From positions 1-58,694 of the forward strand of contig JAGMBO010000083.1 of the NCBI GenBank assembly GCA_023129715.1: 58,694 nucleotides of DNA, given 5' to 3'. This document shows, piece after piece, positions 39,401 to 47,200 of the stretch (positions within the stretch are counted from its first letter, which is position 1; each line of letters opens with the position of its first letter). The notes beneath the pieces are model-generated. The model worked only from the letters and a program-made list of their open reading frames with translations, searched no databases and was not told the origin of the DNA. The position numbers and the translations under genes are program-made. The DNA comes from Candidatus Eiseniibacteriota bacterium. Lineage in GTDB: Bacteria > Eisenbacteria > RBG-16-71-46 > CAIMUX01 > WJJG01.

Positions 39401-39995
39401 GAACGCCCTCCATCCGGGCTTGCTCGACGTGATGAACCATGGGCGCGGCTCCCTGATGTACTGGGACGGGGCCGATAGCAGCAGCCAATCCGGCGCCCAG
39501 ACGATCGGAGTGGTCAATGTCGTTACCGGCCGTGGCGTCACCTTCGACTTCTCCGAGGCGCCGGCGACCCTCGCCGGAGGGGAGACGGTCCATGGCCTGA
39601 TCTATGCTCCGGCGTTTGCGTTTACCCTTGCGCCCGGGGAGACTCGGCGACTGACGATCACTGTTGCCTGCGGACCGACCGGACTCGCCGCGGATGAGGA
39701 CTCGACCCACGCGGAGCCCCGACTCCGGCTCCAGCCGGTGTGGCCCAATCCCTTCCAGGAGCGAACCCAGATCGCCTTCGAGCTGCCCGCGGCGGGCGCA
39801 ATCGATCTGTCGATCTACGACATCCTGGGACGCCGTATCCGTACCTTGCGCAGCGGGCGTTGGCCGGCCGCTCGCTATCGTCTCGAATGGGACGGAACGC
39901 GCGACGACGGCAGCATGGTGGGCGCGGGACTCTACTTCTGCCGGTTGCGGGTGGGGAGCGAGGATCGGGTCCGGCGACTGCTGTTTCTGAGATAA
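36411..39995 (+). CDS. Secreted GH57-family glycoside hydrolase with sorting tail
   Basis: A 1194-residue protein. Signal peptide; a CBM48/glycogen-binding-like domain at about 32-105 (VEFRFLHPTAAEVNLAGTFNEW); Ig-like and FlgD-like domains to about 430; GH57 catalytic region from about 438 with KVVLLFHANQTLNY, FEIIGSTYSQ, SFWNAERCW (Glu559, candidate nucleophile) and VVFNDDAEMIWL (Asp612/613, candidate acid/base), then AIWNLVAHQFEFGC; a beta-rich C-terminal region; and the tail VWPNPFQERTQIAFEL...VGAGLYFCRLRVG. It should cleave alpha-glucans such as amylose or glycogen at the cell surface. ATG 36411 follows GGAGGT closely; ATG 36384 is a weaker option. Confidence 0.87.
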   Translation: MFPWSGRIGFVLLGFLAAGFCAGVAGAEPVPVEFRFLHPTAAEVNLAGTFNEWCHPGGGGIDTGIDPMIGPDAGGWWTLEKLLDAGDYEYKFVANGYEWFTDPLNPRIDYYEYNNSMLAVSDPLVYYLLPNAVTGYQGPLPLISADLAKSDGAAFDLAELRVYLDGDLVAAGSELFDPLTGRATYAAAESLSEGTHTAVVSIALAGGAADADTSTFEVIADSSPPQIVHTPPVTVVAHALVHITATITDDRGVESAACFYRNSGDAEYQIAAMQAGLEDQWIATVPAGFTEAGGSLEYVLHAQDLLNVARAPESDVYAVAVSDDEQAPVVSEAFTSPGTLIPNGDDDETRLSFFLSEPAEVGVTVQSATGTPVRTLLSAAGLDAGYHQLIWDGRNGSGALVSGGAYEFEITALDAAGIPAAPATAPVTVAWGVPAAPIKVVLLFHANQTLNYQGDTANDVCFWGLLDVLRRHPDSKFAIHFSGTLLHDLGWFNFRHDPSSLELLQAGHADAQFEIIGSTYSQNIPYSTNMWDNARQIEVHREVIEKLIGATPTSFWNAERCWKQALVPLLSQEDYLATWVESHILWDSGTSLPEYAVRKTRLGESDLVVFNDDAEMIWLLDSAIDSGNSADLIGYLDWLRGQDIYRDWVVCYAQDAEATGLWDYEGGSNPQEDWTNLDQVLTDLEATGWIELTTFRDYLAERHPIEELSPIVDGQANWMVGPSQAAGYADWFDYNERSPLLATYRGFYDDLRSRIQAVAAQVAPGTPAGRLVEHAIWNLVAHQFEFGCIGCGSMGCQDWQKAETLVGALQAAEACLAPPATPQIAHRDANGDGLSDWILTTANDFYIIGETGGRLLRWFDLEYGEEILGNEFFMWGYYYWGWRDWYSGSGHNDDVHYMEDALWDAPHHYPAAQPFSRAYATRKHAFNDWLAVDGGDDRILLDLAYDATVAGDTLHFVHYGSGFTIDKGWAATDSTLAVVYRLTNTSLLSHDYELRVENALHPGLLDVMNHGRGSLMYWDGADSSSQSGAQTIGVVNVVTGRGVTFDFSEAPATLAGGETVHGLIYAPAFAFTLAPGETRRLTITVACGPTGLAADEDSTHAEPRLRLQPVWPNPFQERTQIAFELPAAGAIDLSIYDILGRRIRTLRSGRWPAARYRLEWDGTRDDGSMVGAGLYFCRLRVGSEDRVRRLLFLR

Positions 39996-40007
39996 GGGCA
40001 TATGCCC
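39996..40007. terminator. 12-bp palindrome directly after the GH57 stop
   Basis: GGGCATATGCCC starts at the base after the stop codon. A second possible stem (CCCAC, 40009-40013, with GTGGG near 40024) follows. No U-run. The rest of the gap to 40255 shows nothing else I can support. Confidence 0.35.
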
Positions 40008-40255
40008 TCCCACGTTACGTTGAGTGGGGTGGGACAAAGGGCCAGGAATTCCGCAATCCAATGACTGGCAGCCTCATAGGCCGTCGCCTGGCGGGCGGCG
40101 CCGCTGCCTCCGGACTCACCCGATGCCGGCGGCGGTCCCCCGCGGCGTTCCCGAGGCAGGTTCCCCTCAATCCGACCCTCCGAATGCCGATATTTACTTC
40201 AGTCACACTAAGGAGTTAGGCGTATCGGGGCCAATGACCGCCGGAGGCGTTGGGC

Positions 40256-41746
40256 ATGCAGGACCGTGACCGACGGGCGACGGAACAAGATCCATATGCT
40301 GCTTCCGCGGCGCAAGGGCGGGTGCACATTGAGGACGACCGCCGGATGGTGCCGGCCGTTGGGAAGACGTCGGGAAATCCTCCGATGAAGGTGATCCAGG
40401 AGGTCTCCGAGGTCACCCGTGCCTGCTCCTTTCCCGGCGCCCTCCTGCACGTTCTCGAGGTCACCAGCGACAGTCGCAGTGACAAGCATGGCCTGGCCAG
40501 GGCGATCGCGGCCGACCCCGACCTCGCCAAACGGATCGTCAGCGTGGCGCGCAGTCCGCTCTACCTGACCTATGGCGACCGGATCGATCAGTGCGGTCTT
40601 GAGACGGCCAATCTGCCGAATGCGGTCATGAAAATCGGCTTCTCCGGCGTGCGCAATATCGCCTTCACCCAATCGATCTGTGTACTCGCACGCGAAGGCC
40701 ATCGTCTCGGCGCGGACATCGTTCGCCACCTGATCGTCACCGCCGAGATCGCCCGTTCGCTCGGATGGCAGGAACACGTTGCGGTGGGAGAGGATGCCTA
40801 TCTGGCCGCGTTGCTCCACGACTACGGCAAGCTCGCCCTGCTGCGTGTGCTCGGCACCGAGTATCTGAACGTCGCGACTTGGTGTGACGCCCAGGGGATC
40901 TCCACCCGGGAGGCGGAGATCGATATCGTCACGCCTGCTCAACGGCATCTGCGCGATCACATCAACGTGGGGGCCGAGGTGCTTCGCGAGCAGGGTATGC
41001 CGGACGCGATCATCGGCAGTACCCGGCATCACCATGACGACCCCCGCGATCACATCGATGGCTGGAATTCCTGGAGTCTGACTGGAATCGTGATTGCGGC
41101 AGACCGGCTCGCCTACCTGGTCGGCCAGCACGACGGGCTCTCCCGCAGGCATCCGACCGCCGAGGCGACGCAGGAACTGATGACTCGCTTGGGCAGAACA
41201 CCCGAGGATCTGGATGTCATCGTGCGCGATGCGCTCGTTCGCGCCAAGGTGACTCTGGCGGCGGCGCAGATTCATCCGCAGACGAAGGTGCTCAGCCGGA
41301 TCGGAGAGCTCCAGCGCACGACGCCGGCCGGCTTGCGCACGCTGCCCAATTTGCCGCAAGCGCTCAGTGCCGAGTATTCCGCCTGCCTGACGATCATCGA
41401 TCTCGCGCGGCACAGCGAGCAATTCGGCTTCGCCGAGGCGGCAGGGCCGGTCTCGCTCGAGGCCGACGAACTAGCGACACTCCTCGACCGGTTCGTGGAG
41501 CGCGATTACTTGGAGAAGAGCGCGCTGCCCGACGGAGCGGAGGTCTTTGCGGCCACCGCGCAGCTCCATGATGAGAGCCCCGAAGCCACCCTGACCGCGC
41601 TCGGCCTTGCTCCGGACGAATGGGACGCGCATCGGCGGGCGGCGGCCCACTCCCCAGCGGAGCAAGAGGATCACCCCCCGGCGGAGCAAGAGGGTCGCCC
41701 CCCGCGGGAGCAAGAGGATCGCCCCCCGGGGGAACAGGCGGCCTGA
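40256..41746 (+). CDS. HDOD-domain signalling protein
   Basis: A 496-residue cytoplasmic protein with an HDOD domain at about 50-270: MKVIQEVSEVTRACSFPGALLHVLEV, ADPDLAKRIVSVARSP, AVMKIGFSGVRNIAF, and HD-like residues LLHDYGK and HHHDDPRDH. HDOD proteins act in bacterial signalling, often with cyclic-di-GMP or chemosensory systems, mostly without proven catalysis. The C-terminus ends in about four copies of an eight-residue repeat (PPAEQEDH / PPREQEDR) encoded by 24-bp DNA repeats at about 41653-41739. ATG 40256 follows GGAGG by 8 nt. No linked signalling partner is present. Confidence 0.85.
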   Translation: MQDRDRRATEQDPYAASAAQGRVHIEDDRRMVPAVGKTSGNPPMKVIQEVSEVTRACSFPGALLHVLEVTSDSRSDKHGLARAIAADPDLAKRIVSVARSPLYLTYGDRIDQCGLETANLPNAVMKIGFSGVRNIAFTQSICVLAREGHRLGADIVRHLIVTAEIARSLGWQEHVAVGEDAYLAALLHDYGKLALLRVLGTEYLNVATWCDAQGISTREAEIDIVTPAQRHLRDHINVGAEVLREQGMPDAIIGSTRHHHDDPRDHIDGWNSWSLTGIVIAADRLAYLVGQHDGLSRRHPTAEATQELMTRLGRTPEDLDVIVRDALVRAKVTLAAAQIHPQTKVLSRIGELQRTTPAGLRTLPNLPQALSAEYSACLTIIDLARHSEQFGFAEAAGPVSLEADELATLLDRFVERDYLEKSALPDGAEVFAATAQLHDESPEATLTALGLAPDEWDAHRRAAAHSPAEQEDHPPAEQEGRPPREQEDRPPGEQAA

Positions 41747-41851
41747 TCTTCTCGCCCGCCGGCGAAGGGGGCGCGATCGGATCACGGTCATAGAATGAGC
41801 CGGTGGCCGTGTCGGCAATGGTTCATGAAGAACCACTTGGATCGCGAGTGG

Positions 41852-44143
41852 TCACCGGACGATCACGATTTTCTTCGTGCCGCGACGTTCCCCAGCCTGC
41901 AGCAGATAGAAATACACACCCGCGGGAGCGCGCTCGCCCGCGCCTGTGCGACCGTCCCATGGAACAGTGAACCCTCGAATCTGCGGCGACTGCGTTTCAT
42001 CGACCAGTGTCCGCACCCGCTGTCCCGCCACATTGTAGATGCGCAGCGTGACATGCGCCCGCTCGGATAGGAAATAGCGCATCGTCGTCCCGGTCGCCGT
42101 CTCGGGGCTGAAGGGATTGGGGAACCCTTGCTCCAGTCGCAGATCCGGACCCGTCACGGGAGACTGCAGAACCTCGCCAGAGACCGCCTGATTCAAGAAC
42201 ACCGCCTTCTCGCCACAGATGTCGATGTCACCGTCATTGTCGATGTCGACGAAGTAGACGTCGCCGAGATCGCCCGCCCGATCGACGAGCAGCGCGGATG
42301 CCTCGACATACGCTGCCCCATCCAACAAGCGAAGATGCCCCGTAGAGAAGACGAGAGCCGGATAGCCGCCGCCGGTGATGTCGGCGGCATCGACATGGAA
42401 CCCGCTCGGCAGGACGCCGACCTGTGACGACATTTCCTCGAAGACAAGGTTGCCCATGTTGCGGTAGAGGAGCGAGGGTCCCCGAGCTGAGTCGCGCAGC
42501 CAGAGAATGTCCATTCGCGAGTCGTTGTCGTAGTCGAAGATGAGTGCCCCCCGACCCAAGGGGACACCCCAGGTCTGGCATGTGAGCTGCCGGAAGGTGC
42601 CGTCGCCATTGTTGAGGAAAACCTCCCCGTCGCCCCCCGTGGACCAGGTCGTCAAGGCCAGATCCGGGAAGCTATCTCCGTTCACATCTCCGACCGCGAT
42701 GTGCTCTGTCTGGTTCGGCGACACGAGACCCGATACGGCCGTCACATCGGAGAATACTCCGGTGCCGTCGTTCTCCATCACCGTCTCTTGGCCGTGCGAT
42801 TGGAATATCAGGTCCAGGTCTCCGTCCTTCTCCTTATCGAAGCTCACGGCGTGCCAACGGCCGAGAACGGAAGAAAGACCGGCCGCACTCGTTCCATCTC
42901 GAAAGGCGCCGGTTCCATCGCCCAGGAGGAGCTGGGGAGGAAGTCGATAATAGATGATCACAAGATCCAGGTGGAGATCGCCGTCGAAATCGCCGGCAAG
43001 CGCGTGGCGCGGGTGGTGTGGCAGGGGAACATCCGAACCTTCACTGATGTCCGTGAAGTGTCCGAAGCCGTCGTTCTGCCAGAATCGCAGGGTGACATCC
43101 CGTTGCAAAATGTCGGCGTCGCCGTCGCCATCGAAATCCAGGGGAATCCCTCTGAGCGGCACATTCGTGGTTCGACGGAAGACCGGTAGCGAGGTCACAA
43201 CCAGGTCCTGTCGCCAGGAGTCGTTGTCGGGGAAGGCGTCCGCCCACGTGGATCCGTCGGGGGAGAGGATGTCGAAGTGCAGAGCCATCGAGTCCAAACC
43301 CAGATCCGTGATCGCATCGAAATCGACGACGCGCGTCTCGTCGGCGGCGAGTGGATCGAGATGAGCAGGGGCCTCGAATACGACACCGTCCGAAGATTCG
43401 ATGGCAAGGCGAAGATCGATCTCGACCCTCTCATCACTGAAGTTGTGAACCTCGATCTGGGGAACGACTGGAACGCCCGTCATGATGAGCGTGCGCGGCC
43501 AGATCATGTCGACCAGGCCGGCATCGATGGGAGCGGTTGGGCGGGTGAAGACCACCACGATCCATTCCGCCGTTGACGGATCCTGCAAGCCCACAGTGTA
43601 GAAGTGATCGAAGAGGAATGCCTCGTACTCACCGTGGCTGGCCAGGCGATGGACGACGTCCGTATCCCGGACCGTCTCCCAGGCGAACTCCGCACTGGCC
43701 GAGTCGGCTCCGAAGAACGAGTGGAAGATGATGCTCGCCGGTGCGGGATGTTCGAGACCATGGTCTACGGTCGGGTCAAAGAGTTCCTGGGGGGGGAAGC
43801 TGAATCGGCCTCTGCCCATCCAGACCGTCTCGGCCAGCACGAGCGGCTCGCCCGTCAGGCGGCTGCGGATCTCGGTGTAGCCGAAATCCCCGGCGGCCCG
43901 GTAGTGCCAGAAAACATCGCCCTCTTCGGTAAAGCTCGCTGGAGGAAGCGACTTGTGGAAGGGGGCCGAGAACTCGTAAGCCCCCTTGATGGAGAAGGTC
44001 AAGTAGTCGAGTCGAAGAACCGCGAAGTGGACATCGGGGATGGATTCCGCAGCGCCGCCCGCCGGCGCGAGAAGGGAGACGAGCAGAACCAGGGCGAGGG
44101 AGATTGCCAGCCGGGTCAAGATGCCGCGGGGGTCACCCAGCAT
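41852..44143 (-). CDS. Secreted FG-GAP/VCBS-repeat protein with sorting tail
   Basis: A 763-residue exported protein. Signal peptide (LAISLALVLLVSLLAPAGGAA), an N-terminal beta domain of about 300 residues, then a seven-bladed FG-GAP-like propeller from about 320, with calcium-binding loops DFDGDGDADIL, DFDGDLHLDLV, DKEKDGDLDLI, DVNGDSFPDLA, DYDNDSRMDIL and DIDNDGDIDIC. The C-terminal tail is LEQGFPNPFSPET...APAGVYFYLLQAG...KKIVIVR. It is probably a surface adhesion or binding protein; no enzymatic motif is seen. ATG 44143 follows GGGAGGT. It is 139 nt downstream of, and in the same direction as, the C10 peptidase gene, so co-transcription is possible. Confidence 0.9.
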   Translation of the reverse strand: MLGDPRGILTRLAISLALVLLVSLLAPAGGAAESIPDVHFAVLRLDYLTFSIKGAYEFSAPFHKSLPPASFTEEGDVFWHYRAAGDFGYTEIRSRLTGEPLVLAETVWMGRGRFSFPPQELFDPTVDHGLEHPAPASIIFHSFFGADSASAEFAWETVRDTDVVHRLASHGEYEAFLFDHFYTVGLQDPSTAEWIVVVFTRPTAPIDAGLVDMIWPRTLIMTGVPVVPQIEVHNFSDERVEIDLRLAIESSDGVVFEAPAHLDPLAADETRVVDFDAITDLGLDSMALHFDILSPDGSTWADAFPDNDSWRQDLVVTSLPVFRRTTNVPLRGIPLDFDGDGDADILQRDVTLRFWQNDGFGHFTDISEGSDVPLPHHPRHALAGDFDGDLHLDLVIIYYRLPPQLLLGDGTGAFRDGTSAAGLSSVLGRWHAVSFDKEKDGDLDLIFQSHGQETVMENDGTGVFSDVTAVSGLVSPNQTEHIAVGDVNGDSFPDLALTTWSTGGDGEVFLNNGDGTFRQLTCQTWGVPLGRGALIFDYDNDSRMDILWLRDSARGPSLLYRNMGNLVFEEMSSQVGVLPSGFHVDAADITGGGYPALVFSTGHLRLLDGAAYVEASALLVDRAGDLGDVYFVDIDNDGDIDICGEKAVFLNQAVSGEVLQSPVTGPDLRLEQGFPNPFSPETATGTTMRYFLSERAHVTLRIYNVAGQRVRTLVDETQSPQIRGFTVPWDGRTGAGERAPAGVYFYLLQAGERRGTKKIVIVR

Positions 44144-44282
44144 TATGTACCTCCCTGGCGCAGGCACCGAACGAGCACACAATTACATGACCATTCACAA
44201 GGGTAGCCATGAAGCAGTCATTCGTCAATCGAGCCGGGCCCGATTCCCAGAGCCGCTAAACCGCCCCCGCAGGCGCTCCTCG

Positions 44283-47200
44283 TCACCGAATCAGCAGGAT
44301 GCGCCGCGTGAGCGACCGTTCCTTCGAGTGCAGGCGGGCGAAGTAGACGCCGCTCCGCAGAGGCATACCCGCGCGATTCCGTCCGTCCCATTGGATCGTG
44401 TAGCAGCCCGGGGACCGGGATCCCGCGTAGATCAGCGCGACCTGCCGTCCGGTGATATCGAAGAGGCTGAGGTGAACGTCGCGCGCACGACCCGCCGGCA
44501 CGCCGAAGTGGATCGCCACCGGCCCGCCGGCCGCGGCGGGCGAGGCGGCCGCGAGCGTCCACTGCGCCGGAATCGCGGGGCGGGTCTCGATCCCGGCGGG
44601 GTCGTCGCAACCGACGTCGTTGGCCCCGATTCGCCCGCAGCCGGGGGGCGCATGCTCCGCTGCACAGGGAGAAGTGTTCATCAAGGTGAAGTCACCCGCC
44701 GCGGGCGCGCAGAACGCGGGATCGGCCTCCAGATTCCCGTCGATCCCGGCCTGCGCGGCGATGCAGCCGGTCCAATCGCCGCCGACGTTGCCGAAGAGAT
44801 CGCAGCAGCCGAGGGTGACGCTGCTGCCCACGCCACAGGTGACTGCGGCGCCTCCCGGTGAGAAGGCGATGATCGTGTTGTCGAGATTCGCCGTGGCATA
44901 CCACTCGGCATGCAGGCCTCCACCGGCACCGGCATGGTTCTCCACGATTGTGGAGTGGTCGATCCAGAGCGTCGCATGGTCGTGACAGGCAAGCCCGCCA
45001 CCTTCAGCGGCGAGATTGCCGATGAAGGCGCACTCGCTGATGATCGGGGCGGCATACTGATCGCAGAGCAGGCCCCCGCCCCAGATCCCGGCCGTATTCT
45101 CCTTGAACACGCAATGGGCGATGGTCGGCGAGCTGCCCGAGCAGTAGATGCCCCCTCCATTGGACGTGTAGCCCTGGGTGACCGAGACCCCCTCGAGCCG
45201 GGCGGCGGGGGTCTCGCCATTGACAAAGAGGAAGCCGCGATGATGGTCTCCGCCTGCGCCCTGACAGTCGATGACGCACAGGGCGGGGTCGCCGTTCTGT
45301 GAGCGGATCGTCAGATCCTTGCCGAGATAATCGACGTCGCGGTTGCCATCGCCGCTGAAGACGCCGTCAGCCAGTTCGATCGTGTCGATGGTGCGAGCCG
45401 CTGTCACCGCCGCCTGGATGGTGGGGAAGTCGCCCGACCCATCCGGAGCGACCAGGTAGGTCTGGGGTGGCAGGCAGGGACTGGGATCACAGCCGAGCAC
45501 ACCCTCCTGCCAGGTGCCCCCGGCCGAGGCGCAATCGAGTGCATTGAGCACGAGGCAGTCCTGGCCGATGCAGCAGGCGTAGCTGAGACAGGGATTGGGA
45601 TCGCAGGTTTCCAAATCGGCGCGCCACGTGCCTCCCGAGAGCAGACAGCGATCCTCGGTGAGAATGGTGCACACCGTGTCGACGCAACAGGCGGCCAGGG
45701 GGGCCGGATAGCAGGCGACGCCATCGGTGTGGACCCCGAGGGTTCCGAGGCAGTCGATGTCGAATCGCCAGCTTGAGCAATTGCCGAACCCCCGCATGCC
45801 GTCCAGTTCGGCGGCGGTGAAGGGGACCTCTTCGGGGCCATAGGCATAGCCGGCGAACCAGTAGATCGGCTCGATATCGCCCGACCAGCGATCGGCGTGC
45901 ATCACCACTGTGCCCTCACCGGGGCCGGGCCAATCCGGGGTTTCCTGCACCAGCCCATTCCCATTGCAGCCGCCCCATTCACCGAAGACGAAGAGGGCGG
46001 GATCGTAGCTCCCCAGTCCGAAGCTGACCCAACGCCACTCCTTGGGCTGGTCCCAGGCGGCGAGCAGGAAGAAGACGGCCGTCTCCTCGCCCAGCTCGGG
46101 GTCGATGCGCGTGATCTGTTCGGCACTGCTGCCGATTCGTAGTCCGTCTTCGTAGCGTTGGCACCAATCCTCATGGATCGTGTATTGAAGTCCGGGTGGG
46201 GCGTGGACGATCAGCACTCCGCCGAAGAGGCGGCTGGAATCGGGCAGTGTGCAGATGCTCGGATCACAGCCGGCCACATCGGGATACCAAACGCCGCCCT
46301 CCAACTGGCACATCTCCAGGGTCAGGACCTCGCAGCCCGTCACCATGCAACAGGCGCCGTAGGGCATGCAGGGATTGGGGCTGCAGTCGGCCGCCTCGGC
46401 GCGCCAGGTGCCGCCTCCGTCAGCGCAGTCGTATTCGCTCAAGACCTGGCACGTCTCTCCAAAGCAGCAGGCGGCCTCGACACAGGGATCGGGGTCGCAG
46501 GCGTCGATGCCGGAATGCCAGACCCCTTCCGCGGTCGTGCAGGCGAGTTCCGTGGCGACCTGGCACGCGCCCTCGACACAGCAGGCCCGCCAGGCGCACG
46601 GGTCGGGCGTGCACGCCGTCAGACCGTACTGCCAGGCGCCACCGGCGGCGAGGCAGTCGGCGTAGGTCATGATCTGACAGGCGTCCCCGACGCAGCAGGC
46701 GAACGCCTCGGTGCCGCAGCCCGCCGGCCAGGCGCCCATGCGCTCACACTCGGGATGACTCCAAGGTAGGCAGGGAGAGTCGGTCTGCAGGGCGAAGTCC
46801 CCCGCCGGCTGGTCGCAGAAAAGGGGATCGCTCCAGAGATTGTCGTACCCGGTCTGTTGCGTCGAGATCAGTCCGACCCAGTCCCCGCCGTCATGGCCGT
46901 AGATGTCCGTACAGAAGATCGTCGGCACGCTGCCCGAGACGCACGCGACTGCGGAGCCGAGCGGGCTGTAGGCGAGAATGCAGCGCTCCAGGATCGGACG
47001 CGCTCCCGATCGGCAGGCGAGACTTGCGCCCAAGGGGGCCTCGTTGTCGGCCAGCGTGCAGGCTTCGAGGAGGGGATAGCCGCCCTCGGCGCAGTAGACG
47101 GCGCCGCCCGAGTCGGGTGCGGCATTGCCCCAGAAGGTGCATTCCGAGAGCGTCGGCTGCGACGCGCGGCAGAGCAGGCCGCCTCCGTCGACCCCCAGGC

